Origin: Scolanthus callimorphus
Lineage: Eukaryota; Cnidaria; Anthozoa; Actiniaria; Edwardsiidae
DNA length: 64,000 bases
Assembly (NCBI GenBank): GCA_033964015.1
Contig: CM066921.1
Coordinates: 25,525,355-25,589,354, forward strand
Direction: 5' to 3'
Shown here: one piece after another, positions 23,176 through 33,118 of the stretch
How positions within the stretch are numbered: the first letter of the stretch is position 1
Layout of the letters: every line of letters begins with the position of its first letter
Notes under the pieces: generated by a model
What the model was told of the DNA's origin: nothing
The model's database searches: none
The model's input: the letters and a program-made list of their open reading frames with translations, nothing else
Program-made: the position numbers and the translations under genes

Positions 23176-23513
23176 GGAGTACTCAGATATAAAAATGACG
23201 GGGGGGGGGGGGGGGGGGAGTCCGACGTATTTTTTGGGTATGAAATTTGTAGTAAAAGTATTTTTTTGGGTTGAAAATTTACCAGGTATTTTCTTGGGGG
23301 TTGAAAAATGGGGGGGGGGGGTTGAAAATTGGGGTTGAAACGTTTGACAGGCTACAAAAGTTGATCATCAAGATACTGCCTTTACTTAAAGCTGAAGCTA
23401 TTTCCGGGAAACATAATGGGACGGCCATCATGTGTATGCTGTTATCTTTTTAGGTTAAGATAGTTGGGTATTTCTTTGGGTATTGGGTATCCCCCCCCCC
23501 CCTTGCTGAGACC
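23176..23513. repeat. Poly-G/poly-C-ended repeat, copy 7 (TTTTTGGGT subtype)
   Basis: A G-run near 23200 is followed by AGTCCGACGTATTTTTTGGG and repeated TTTTTTTGGGTTGAAAATT-type words; it ends GGGTATTGGGTATCCCC plus a C-run. Flanked by the 15-mer TGCTGAGACCCCAGG on both sides (23161-23175, 23514-23528), in a place where the gypsy frame needs it only once. This is the longest target duplication seen for the family. Confidence 0.8.
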
Positions 23514-23948
23514 CCAGGCACCAACACTAGAAAACACTAGAGCGCAAAGAGAAGCAAGCTCATAACTACAACCAGCAGCAAAGGAACTTCCTCCCCTAAC
23601 TAAAGGCGATGATGTTAGAATAGCACCAGATGACATGCACAAGAGTGGACCAAAGGCCAAAGTGGAAGCCCAGGTGGATGTCCGGTCATACGGAGTGCGA
23701 ACAGAAGACGGGAGAGTGTATCGAGGACATCCCAAACATCTTCGGAATTTAAACGAGCTATTTTATCTTGACAACGTCCTTAAAAAGGAGGTGATGTCCA
23801 AACATCACCAACATGCACCAGAAATCCAGCCTCTGTTCTCCGTTCATTAACTGGAGAAACACGCCGACTGAAGGTATGGACACTGCGCCAGCCCTGCACA
23901 GGACAAGAACACAGCTACCTACTGCAGAATCACTGCTGAGACCCCAGG

Positions 23949-24268
23949 GGAGTACTCAGATATAAAAATGACGGGGGGGGGGGGGGGGGGGGTCCGACGT
24001 ATTTTTTTGGGTATGAATTTGTAGTAAAAGTATTTTTTTGGGTTGAAAATTTTACCAGGTATTTTTTTGGGGGTTGAAAAATGGGGGGTTGAAAAATTGG
24101 GGTTGAAACGTTTGACAGGCTACAAAAGTTGATCATCAAGATACTGCCTTTACTTAAAGCTGAAGCTATTTCCGGGAAACATAATGGGACGGCCATCATG
24201 TGTATGCTGTTATCTTTTTAGGTTAAGATAGTTGGGTATTTCTTTTGGGTATTGGGTATCCCCCCCCT
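23949..24268. repeat. Poly-G/poly-C-ended repeat, copy 8 (duplicate of copy 7)
   Basis: Same sequence as 23176-23513 with shorter homopolymers, carried along in the 773-bp tandem duplication. The flanking 15-mer is again present at 23934-23948 and 24269-24283. Confidence 0.82.
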
Positions 24269-24616
24269 TGCTGAGACCCCAGGCACCAACACTAGAAAAC
24301 ACCAGAGCGCAAAGAGAAGCAAGCTCATAACTACAACCAGCAGCAAAGGAACTTCCTCCCCTTACTAAAGGCGATGATGTTAGAATAGCACCAGATGACA
24401 TGCACAAGAGTGGACCAAAGGCCAAAGTGGAAGCCCAGGTGGATGTCCGGTCATACGGAGTGCGAACAGAAGACGGGAGAGTGTATCGAGGACATCCCAA
24501 ACATCTTCGGAATTTAAACGAGCTATTTTATCTTGACAACGTCCTTAAAAAGGAGGTGATGTCCAAACATCACCAACATGCACCAGAAATCCAGCCTCTG
24601 TTCTCCGTCATTCCAG

Positions 24617-24828
24617 ACCCAGAATTTCACCATTGGCTACGGGCTGCGGTCTGCGACATGTTCGCAGGTCCGTCGGTTGAATTTCGTGTTCCCAGGTTTG
24701 CGTAAAGTACCATTTTGGTTATATACCATGTTTATTGTAATCTGTATGCTTATTGTAATCGTATGCTAGTTCGTGTTGCTGACTCTACTTATATCCAGTC
24801 CTTGACTGCAAACGTGGTAAATAAACGA
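24617..24828 (+). mobile_element. Probable 3' end of a LINE-like retroposon ahead of (TTCG)n
   Basis: This 210-bp segment interrupts the gypsy frame and ends GGTAAATAAACGATTCGTTCG, merging into the tetranucleotide tract. A 3' end that continues into a short tandem repeat is typical of CR1/L2-type LINE tails. It has no ORF of its own. The call rests on context; a plain microsatellite beside an unknown insertion is the alternative. Confidence 0.45.
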
Positions 24829-25379
24829 TTCGTTCGTTCGTTCGTTCGTTCGTTCGTTCGTTCGTTCGTTCGTTCGTTCGTTCGTTCGTTCGTTCGTTCG
24901 TTCGTTCGTTCGTTCGTTCGTTCGTTCGTTCGTTCGTTCGTTCGTTCGTTCGTTCGTTCGTTCGTTCGTTCGTTCGTTCGTTCGTTCGTTCGTTCGTTCG
25001 TTCGTTCGTTCGTTCGTTCGTTCGTTCGTTCGTTCGTTCGTTCGTTCGTTCGTTCGTTCGTTCGTTCGTTCGTTCGTTCGTTCGTTCGTTCGTTCGTTCG
25101 TTCGTTCGTTCGTTCGTTCGTTCGTTCGTTCGTTCGTTCGTTCGTTCGTTCGTTCGTTCGTTCGTTCGTTCGTTCGTTCGTTCGTTCGTTCGTTCGTTCG
25201 TTCGTTCGTTCGTTCGTTCGTTCGTTCGTTCGTTCGTTCGTTCGTTCGTTCGTTCGTTCGTTCGTTCGTTCGTTCGTTCGTTCGTTCGTTCGTTCGTTCG
25301 TTCGTTCCTTCGTTCGTTCGTTCCTTCGTTCGTTCGTTCGTTCGTTCCTTCGTTCGTTCGTTCCTTCGTTCGTTCGTTC
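24829..25379. repeat. (TTCG)n microsatellite, about 550 bp
   Basis: Roughly 138 tetranucleotide units, pure until about 25305 and then with TTCC variants near the 3' end. Because 4 and 3 are co-prime and the unit contains no stop in any frame, both strands read as long ORFs (RSFV repeats on plus, NERT repeats on minus). These are not genes. Confidence 0.95.
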
Positions 25380-25618
25380 AGATCCCTTCACCCACGAAAC
25401 CGACACCTGAAGTTACACCTTCATACGACAGAACCACCCAAGACTCAGCCAACACACAGACTAAGGCCTCCCGCAGTGGACGCGTCATCAAGACCCCAAG
25501 CTACCTGAGTAGTATAGGGCGCACCGAAGTACCCTTTTTTGGTGATGAGGATGGTGGTGAGTATGGTGGTGGGGATGGTGAGGATGGTGAGGCGGACGAT
25601 GTCACAGACTATTTTTAA
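25380..25618 (+). pseudogene. gypsy pol C-terminal tail
   Basis: Reads PSYDRTTQDSANTQTKASRS, then GRVIKTPSYLSSIGR. The RSGRxIKxPxYL signature is common at the end of gypsy polyproteins. It continues into an acidic Gly-rich stretch (GDEDGGEYGGGDGEDGEADD) and a TAA at 25616-25618. Confidence 0.75.
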
Positions 25619-25745
25619 TCCCATTGGTGGTGAGCGGGTGAGCGGTGAGCATGCGGGTGAGCATGGGGCTGAGCGGTGAGCATGCGGGTGAACCTGGTGG
25701 TGAGCAGGATGACGTCACAGACTATTTTTAGAAGGGTGAGCATAC
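25545..25745. repeat. GGTGAGC/GGTGGTGAG minisatellite-like stretch
   Basis: Repeated GGTGAGCATGCGGGTGA and GGTGGTGAG words overlap the end of the gypsy frame. GACGTCACAGACTATTTTTA appears near 25600 in variant form and again near 25711, which suggests a local duplication of the terminal segment. Confidence 0.65.
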
Positions 25746-26160
25746 GGGGAGCCTGGTGTTTACCAAGCAGATGAGTCATCGACCAATCCGGATCCGCTGC
25801 AGAATGCCCAAGGAAGTGACTTCCGGATCAGCGGAACGAGTCAGAGGGGACGAGTCATCGGGTTGCGCTAATCCCACCTTTTTAAAAGACCCAAACAATA
25901 GGTGATAATCCTTCCGTTATCCTTTTGTGACGTCATTTCCGGTGATTGCACCGGCTGCTCGGGTTGCGCCGCTTCCTTAAGACACAAACAATATGGGCTA
26001 ATCCTAGAACAATAGGACTTAATCCCTACAACAAAAGAGGGGATTTGCCCTTGACAGTTTTCTACTGTGGGGTTGAACCGGCATATCCTATCTACTCTGG
26101 GCCTTTGATAGCCTCAAATGCGCAATTTTCTCGAAAATGTGCTCTAATCCGCCGGACTAT
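25746..26160. other. Non-coding stretch after the gypsy element
   Basis: Possibly 3' UTR or LTR of the gypsy remnant, but no matching copy was found upstream. It contains the near-palindrome TCCGGATCCGCTGCAG...CTTCCGGATCAGCGG around 25787-25836. Confidence 0.35.
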
Positions 26161-26179
26161 CAAGGTGACTTCTCTCAGG

Positions 26180-26460
26180 TGATCTTCAGGGGACTTTTTG
26201 ACCCACATAACAAGAAATAGCCTGCTTTAGGCGTCTATTGGCTGTTATAGGTATGGCGGGAAACGGGCGAGAAAATTCGATGCGGGCACCATCTTGCACA
26301 GGGACTATTAGCAAATTTGAGCCGCTCCCACCCCCTCGTTTTCTCGCTCGCCCGAATTTTGAAGATAGAATTTTGCCCAAGCTGGCGCCTGCATCGGGAT
26401 TCTCGCCGGAAAATGACCTAAAAACATCCAACCAACGACTGCTGCAGGCTAAACAAGAAA
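26180..26460. repeat. Interspersed repeat related to 7950-8046
   Basis: Begins near AAATAGCCTGCTTTAGGCGT and ends CATCGGGATTCTCGCCGGAA ... CAACCAACGACTGCTGCAGG. The right portion matches the fragment next to the satellite array. The words AGCCTGC and GCAGGCT at the two ends are inverted, consistent with a short TIR element. Confidence 0.6.
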
Positions 26461-26517
26461 AAACATGTTGAAGTATACAAAATGCAGAGGTTTGGCGTCA
26501 ATCCGAAGATCTATATT

Positions 26518-27040
26518 TTTTTGGTCGCGTCTGATGACGTGGTTAGATCATTATGGCATATACGAAGGCGCGGTATTCAAGGAAAGTACGATCATTCTGG
26601 GTATCTGGGAAAAACCGAATAATCAACTACTCAATTTATTATTCTTGTTGCTAAGAGTGTTGTTTTTAAATGCCGTCTCAGTGGGATCAAGCCAAACTTC
26701 GACATTTTTCAAAAGAGAATGAAATACCTTCAGCAAATCGAACATTTCATTGCAAACAAAAATGGCACTCTAGAGAAGCACTGTGCAAAATGGCAAAAAA
26801 TACTTTGATTGTCAAAATCCTTTGTAGGGCGTGAGCATGGGCGTTTTTAGTTTTTGTTTGGGTGGGATGGAGGGGGTGCTTGTGTGTTATTGTTATTATT
26901 ATTCGTTTTTTTGGTCGTTAGTTTCATCTCTTTATTTATTTTCATAAATTACTATATGAACGTTATCTATATATCTTTACCATCTATATGTTATCCTTGT
27001 ATGTTGCTATAAAAAAAATATTATTAAAAAAAAACAAAAA
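26518..27040 (+). mobile_element. 5'-truncated L1/Tx1-like LINE insertion with A-rich tail
   Basis: AAGATCTATATT flanks both ends (26506-26517 and 27041-27052), a 12-bp target duplication. The 5' part encodes a LINE ORF2 C-terminal segment (NNQLLNLLFLLLRVLFLNAV and IEHFIANKNGTLEKHCAKW). The 3' UTR ends in an A-rich tail (ATTATTAAAAAAAAACAAAA). Truncation at the 5' end plus an A tail indicates target-primed reverse transcription. Confidence 0.82.
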
Positions 27041-27280
27041 AAGATCTATATTCAGCCATTCCAAAACTCTAAAATTTCAGAAGATTTGTGTGGTTTATCA
27101 TACAATTTCTGTTAAATTTGGAAATTTTGAATGACTGTATCTCGTTCAGTATTCACCTGATTAGCACCAAACTTCGGCATTTTGTACAGGTCAACATGCT
27201 CTTTCTTATTATGTGGGTCGTATCGCAATAATTGTAATATTAAGGAATTTGCCCTGGGCACCGGGCACTCACGTTGTGAA

Positions 27281-27574
27281 ACCAGAGGTCGCCCAAGCTC
27301 TGTGTTAGTGTTTCATAAAAAAAAATTAGGCTACCCGGTTTGTGAATGATCTCTCGAAAAAGTGAGCCTTAGACTTCCCAGGGGAGATTACATAGTTCAA
27401 CAAAGAGTCAATACGGTAAGTACAACATGATTGAACAATTCTTTTATTTTCATTATTTCATAAATTCGACTACAACATAGGTAATATGAAAGCTATGTAG
27501 AGTGCTAAAACAGCCTAAATTCATTCAATTGTTTTAATATGAAACACTGACACAGAGCTTGGGCGACCTGTGGT
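27281..27574. mobile_element. MITE with 35-bp TIRs
   Basis: ACCAGAGGTCGCCCAAGCTC continuing into TGTGTTAGTGTTTCAT at the left is mirrored by ATGAAACACTGACACAGAGC and TTGGGCGACCTGTGGT at the right. 294 bp, no coding capacity. It lies just downstream of the last exon of ADPRH gene A. Confidence 0.8.
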
Positions 27575-27691
27575 GAAATCCCGCAATGAAATTTAACAAC
27601 GGGCTTACAAGCCATCATTTGAAGACGGGCTTACAAAGCAACATTAACCACTTACGATGTATGCCTGGGCCTGCATAACCACATCATGGCC

Positions 27692-28262
<571 letters not shown>

Positions 28263-28338
28263 CTGGATAGTAAAAATATTCCGGTTTAGGCCTGCCCTGG
28301 CTAACAGAGTTGCTAAGCCAAGACCTAAGCATAACAGT

Positions 28339-29161
28339 CAAGACCTTGTAAGAAGGCGTTGAATACGACCCTTCATTTAAATCTGATCGATGTTGTTTTT
28401 GGCTTGTTCAACCTTGACGAGGTTCAAGGCGTGTTAGTTAACTTTCTGCTTTTGGAAGCAAAACATTTCATTTACCAAACCAAACAGAAAAAACAATCAT
28501 TAAAAATAAAAAGTTTTATTGCAAGACTAAAAAGCACGCACCAAATTGAATTACAAGTAGCAAAAGACAAAAATAAATTAACTTTTCATTTTAACAAATG
28601 GGACCCTTTAAGAAGTATGGTAGAATGACTGACTCCCCTGATGTCTGTACTCCAACCTTCCTCCTATATATTTTGCACGTTTTTTTTTCTTTTTTTTTGG
28701 GGAGGGGGGGTGTTGTTTTTTCTTCTTTTTTTGCGTTAATTTTTGTTATGTAATGTGTCAGCCTCTAATATATCAATTGTAAAAAAACATAGTAATAATG
28801 TAAGAATATAGTCGATGTATAATATTGTGAGTAGATAGGAGTAGGGCGCTGTTATATATGTTTTCTTGTATGTATTTATTGTATTTATGTATAAAACCTG
28901 ATTGTCTAATAAAAACATCGTGTTTTTTGGGGGGGGTGTTGTTTTTTCTTCTTTTTTGCGTTAATTTTTGTTATGTAATGTGTCAGCCTCTAATATATCA
29001 ATTGTAAAAAACATAGTAATAATGTAAGAATATAGTCGATGTATAATATTGTGAGTAGATAGGAGTAGGGCGCTGTTATATATGTTTTCTTGTATGTATT
29101 TATTGTATTTATGTATAAAACCTGATTGTCTAATAAAAACATTTGAAAAAAAAAAAAAAAA
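28339..29161 (+). mobile_element. 5'-truncated L1/Tx1-like LINE with duplicated 3' UTR
   Basis: The open segment 28359-28628 reads an L1/Tx1 ORF2 C-terminus (NFLLLEAKHFIYQTKQKKQS, FIARLKSTHQIELQVAKDKN) ending in a stop at 28626-28628. The 3' UTR (TTTTGCGTTAATTTTTGTTA ... CTGATTGTCTAATAAAAACA) is present twice in tandem (~28690-28920 and ~28926-29143), then a poly-A run of about 20. A possible target duplication AACAGT lies at 28333-28338 and 29162-29167. It sits in intron 2 of gene A. Confidence 0.8.
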
Positions 29162-29355
29162 AACAGTAAACCGAGTGAAGCTTGCAGACACTGGTACCAA
29201 GGTTAGTTAGGCTTTGAGACATTATCTACCCATTCCCCAGCTTTATCCCCTTTAGATCATCCAAGAGTACTAATTAACAACTGGGTACCTTTGTGCACCT
29301 ACCAAAGTAATGCAATAAACCAAATCGGCTAACGGTGTTTACATCTTGTTGCCAC

Positions 29356-32126
29356 AACAACAACAACAACAACAACAACACTTTATTTAGCACTCGTAAG
29401 AAAAAGATACAGGATTTATGAGTTTGTTTTTACAGGTTAATGGAGCACAAGGCACTTGGAAATAGTCAGGACTAATCGAGCCAAGTACCTCGGCCTAGGG
29501 TCTATAGGAAAAATTAATTGTAGAGTTGTAGGTAGATACATCAACAAGATACACGGGCAGCAGATACAGGACAAAAACACTAATACAAAACGAACAAGGG
29601 AAAGTGGCTTAAAGATTATCTAGATATATATAACTAGGAGGAATGGTGAAAACTTAGTTAGTATTATATGAATTGATGAAGGAGTCAATCAAAAGTTTCT
29701 TGAAAGAGGGTCGTGGTTTACTTTGAATTCTTCAGAAATTGAGTTCCAGACTTTAGCGCCTAGGAAGCGGATGTTAAATTTTCCATAATTAGTTCTTATT
29801 TTAGGAAGGAAATACGTTTTCTTAGCTGCTAGTCTGGTATAGTGTTGATGTATCCTGTTGACTGATAAGAAGAAACAATCAAAAACAGAGGGCAGACGAT
29901 CTGAATAGAAATCATACATAAAGAGTGCATTATGCAAAAATATTATTTCAGGTAATTTAAGTAGACCAAGGGCATGGAAGATTGGATCTGAATGAGCTCT
30001 AAATTCCGAAAAAGTCATTAATCGAATTGCCCTCTTCTGGAGGACAAGAAGAGGCCTTAGGGTGGTTGTGTAGGTGTTCCCCCATGTCACAGCTGCATAG
30101 GTTAGAAAAGGATAAATTAGTGAATAATATAGCATGGAAAGAGTGGCAGCATTTACATAATGTCTGACTTTTGAGAGAATGCCCACACAACGTTAACCTT
30201 TTTTGAAATATGCAATATATGCTGTTTCCAGCTAAGATGAGAGTCAATGAGAATCCCAAGGTACTTAATACACTTAGCTTTCTTAATAGACTGTCCATTG
30301 ATCACTAGTCGTACATCATAATTAGAGGCTTTTTGAGGTGGATGAAATATAACAAAGTTGGTTTTATCAATATTAAGGGAAAGTTTATTGGCTGTAAGCC
30401 AATTAGACACAAATGTAAGATTCTCATTGATGCCCTTTTCTAGTGTTTGTAAGCTAGTATGAGAAGCAAAGAGGTTTGTATCATCAGCAAATATATGAAA
30501 ATTAAAAAAGCGACTACATCTATAGAAGTCGTTTATATAGATGAGGAATAGGAGAGGCCCTAGCACTGAACCCTGTGGAACTCCATGAAACACACTTAGA
30601 TTTTCTGAGTAGGTATTACCAATAGCAACAGACTGTCTTCTATTTGAGAGATAGGAGGCAAACCATTGATTGGCAATACCCTGATTCCATAATGAGAAAG
30701 CTTCTTCAGAAGAATATTGTGATTAACCGTGTCAAATGCTTTGGAAAAATCGAGGAAGATACCACAGGAGTACTGGCCCTCTTCTATAGCTTTTTGAATA
30801 CGATCAGTAATAAGTAGAGCAGCATGTAAAGTAGAATGCCCTTCGCGGAAACCAAATTGCTTCTCATACAAGATGTTGTATTTGTTAATAAAGGCGATAA
30901 GCCTCTTATACATGAGTTTTTCTAGAATTTTATTAAATACTGACAGTAAAGATATTGGCCTGTAATTGGTCAAGAGGTTAACTGAGTCCTTTTGTGCACT
31001 GGTATAACATTAGCTAACTTAAGCTGGTCTGGGACACAGCCACTCCTAAATGAATGATTGAAGAGGATTTCAAGTGGTTTTGACAAACAAGTCCCCAAAA
31101 TTTTTAGCAGGCAGACAGGAATACTAAAAGGACCTGTTGCCTTCGACGAATTTAAATTCCGAATTTCATCTTCAATTTCTACTGAAGTAACTGGGAAGAG
31201 GCAGAAACTATTTACCAGTGGAGGCCAAGAAAGGATTCAGGTTTAATATCTGTAGGAGCAATTTTGTCAGAGAGTGTGCTTCCAATTGAGGCAAAGAAAG
31301 TATTAAATTCTTCAGCAATAGATTTGGGGTCTACTAGAGTTCTATTATTTGATATAATTTTTGAAGGAATGCTAGCATTTCTAGGCTTGAGTGAGACCAG
31401 TGATCTAATGCCTGACCAGATATTCTTCATATTTCTATTGTTCATATTAAAATAATTTTGGTAATAATTTCTCTTAGAAGCCCTGAGGAGATGACATATC
31501 CTATTTCTATAATACTTATACTTGGTTAAATAGTAAGGGTCCCTAGAAAGGAGATACCTCTTGTAGAGTTGATCTCTTTTCTTTATAGAAACTTTCAGGC
31601 CTACTGAGACCCATGGTTTGGAGAGAGATTTTACTTCCTTTTTGGATAATTTTCTCATAGGAGCATGTTTATCAATGACCCTGGCAATGTGACTATAGAA
31701 AGACTGAAAAATATCATTCACATTGGCGCTATCATTGCATGGGAAAACCCCAGTCCAGTCAGTAGAGGACACTTCAGATATGAGAGCCTGTTTGTCTAGA
31801 GCGGAGAAGTCTCTTTTGTACAATTTAAAATTATGTGGTAATGCTGCTAATTTATTATGATAACAAAATTTGGGAGGTGATCTGTTATCCCAGAGATGAT
31901 ATTGCCACTGGTAACTTGGTGTTCCAGAGAATTAAAAAATATATTGTCAATTAAGGTTGCGGAGTGATCTGTAATTCTGGTGGGTTTGAGGATCTGCGGA
32001 TGAAAATCATAGGCGCCTAAAGTGTTAACAAAATCTTCTGTGTCAGAATGAGTCTCATAGTTCAGGAGATTTAAGTTAAAATCTCCCATTAAAAGACAGT
32101 ACTTGTTTTCTTTATTTAATTTCTCG
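29356..32126 (-). mobile_element. 5'-truncated CR1/L2/jockey-type LINE (copy A1)
   Basis: Minus-strand element with GTTGCCAC duplicated at both ends (29348-29355 and 32127-32134) and a (TTG)n 3' tail (written AACAAC on plus at 29356-29380). It encodes the endonuclease C-terminal half and a whole RT with the catalytic FADD. The N-terminal endonuclease and any ORF1 are missing. The insertion target was the MITE at 29320-32305. Confidence 0.88.
29689..32110 (-). pseudogene. LINE A1 ORF2 (endonuclease end + RT), frameshifted
   Basis: In coding order: MGDFNLNLLNYETHSDTEDF and ITDHSATLIDNIFFN with SGITDHLPNF (APE-type endonuclease, 32110-31850); KRDQLYKRYLL (31580 region); MTNYRPISLLSVFNKILEKL, GFREGHSTLHAALLITDRIQ and GIFLDFSKAFDTVNH (RT fingers and palm); GVPQGSVLGPLLFLIYINDF and HIFADDTNLFA (catalytic loop, ~30490); CIKYLGILIDSHLSW (thumb). 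Frames break near 31830, 31100, 30715 and 30185. Dead copy. Confidence 0.85.
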
Positions 32127-32350
32127 GTTGCCACCCAATTCGGGTCATGTGATGATTCCTTTGGGTGGATACTTTTGTTAGTTCTGCACATGTGCTCATG
32201 CAATTGGTCAAGTGAGAAAAATTGGACAATTGTAACTACCCAAGGGAATCATCACATGATCTGAATTGGGTGGCAACAAGATGTAAACACCGTTAGCCGA
32301 TTTGGGCTATCCTGGTTACATTCCAGTAACACAAAATGTCTGAAACCTAC

Positions 32351-32579
32351 CTGTTGGGTGGTTGTGCGACATGCGACCACTCTCAATACTGACAGCAATC
32401 AAGTCGTCCAGGTGTTCTGGTCGGGTAGAACAGCAGTCCAATACACATGGAGCGCATGGCAGCCCCACATCCCCCTCCACGGGGATTGAATGGGATGGTG
32501 TATTGCCCTCTTAGTGGCTTCAACTGTAGACAGATACTGCATTTTGTAGTGCTCCTGCTGCCCTGCCTGCCATGTCATT
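32351..32579 (-). CDS. ADPRH: ADPRH-like gene A, exon 2
   Basis: 229 nt, bounded by a donor (CCAACAG|GTAGGT) and an acceptor (TTTTTTAACAG), the same length as exon 2 of gene B. It reads [12 protein letters not shown], then [20 protein letters not shown], then [16 protein letters not shown], which matches the conserved middle of ARH1 enzymes, where [10 protein letters not shown] lines the ADP-ribose pocket. Two compensating single-base differences from gene B (one loss near 32525, one extra base near 32430 in CGGGTAG versus CGATAG) put 32430-32525 in another frame relative to the exon ends. Confidence 0.75.
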
Positions 32580-32605
32580 CTGTTAAAAAAATAGATATTA
32601 GTGGT

Positions 32606-32670
32606 ACCTCTAAGCAGCCACCTATTAAGCAGCCACCCTCTATTAAGCAGCCACCCTCTATTAAGCTAGT
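32606..32670. repeat. 18-bp minisatellite next to exon 2 acceptor of gene A
   Basis: CTCTATTAAGCAGCCACC is repeated about 3.5 times (first units slightly shorter). It starts roughly 27 nt upstream (in gene orientation) of the exon 2 boundary, so it occupies the region where the branch point would be sought. Confidence 0.75.
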
Positions 32671-33023
32671 CTGGTCAAATTAGCCTAAAAAAAAAAACCT
32701 GGAAAAAAATTGCAACATGGGAAAAATTTTGGTACTAATTGTCAAAAACATATGTAAGAATAACATATCCAAATTTCGTAGAAATTCGGTGCCAAATGCT
32801 ATTTGTACCTCCTGAAAATGTCATGCTCCATCATTAATGATTAGCAAAGATGTCAGAAATTTGTACTTTTCTCAGCTGACCAAGGCCTTATAAAAAATAC
32901 TTGAGGAATGCCCCAATGTTAATCCATACCTCCCCCATGTAAGGGATTTGGAAATTCAAATGGGTGCGTGGGTCAAATGCCTTTTATTTTGGAGTTTGTT
33001 TTTTTATTTACTACTTACTAACC
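32671..33023. other. Intronic stretch plus left arm of a foldback element
   Basis: No gene. The segment ending ACTACTTACTAACCGATGGT pairs with GGTTAGTAAGTTGT after 47600, so the LINE at 33033-47558 landed in one arm of a foldback repeat. Confidence 0.5.
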
Positions 33024-33118
33024 GATGGTGAGACTGGGTCGAGCCATGGAGTAGCCTGGTTGTGCTTACTTGAGCTCTCGTTGTTTAAGTTCTTTTCCTG
33101 GTCTACCAAACGCTTTCC

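Larger units (their letters stand above)
23101..24609 (+). repeat. 773-bp tandem duplication inside gypsy 3' pol
   Basis: GTATGGACACTGCGCCAGCC occurs at 23101 and 23874. Both copies include the integrase C-terminal text (DDVRIAPDDMHKSGPKAKVE, RSYGVRTEDGRVYRGHPKHL) and the same poly-G-started insertion, so that insertion preceded the duplication. The G- and C-run lengths differ between copies. Confidence 0.88.
14238..25618 (+). mobile_element. Decayed Ty3/gypsy LTR retrotransposon, split by nested insertions
   Basis: Pol-like text runs plus-strand: retropepsin (IDTGAT near 14415), the N-terminal RT edge up to 14916, RT continuing at 20887, RNase H-like, integrase and a C-terminal tail ending at a TAA at 25616-25618. 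Breaks: stop codons, frameshifts, the BEL insertion at 14917-20886, an unidentified ~350-bp insertion at 21010-21360, poly-G/poly-C insertions, a tandem duplication and a (TTCG)n tract. No gag zinc knuckle and no LTR pair were found, so the 5' end is missing or unrecognisable. It is not functional. Confidence 0.85.
29320..32305. mobile_element. MITE split by a LINE insertion
   Basis: The left end CCAAATCGGCTAACGGTGTT, ACATCTTGTTGCCAC (29320-29355) is the reverse complement of the right end (32270-32305). The right part (32127-32305) also contains mirrored CCCAATT..GGTCATGTGATG / CATCACATGATCTGAATTGG. Without the LINE the element is about 215 bp. Target duplication is not clear. Confidence 0.75.

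Noticed and set aside
24715..25410. 231-codon plus-strand ORF (RSFV repeats) and 205-codon minus-strand ORF (NERT repeats)
   Set aside because: Both are frames through the (TTCG)n tract, which contains no stop codon in any frame.
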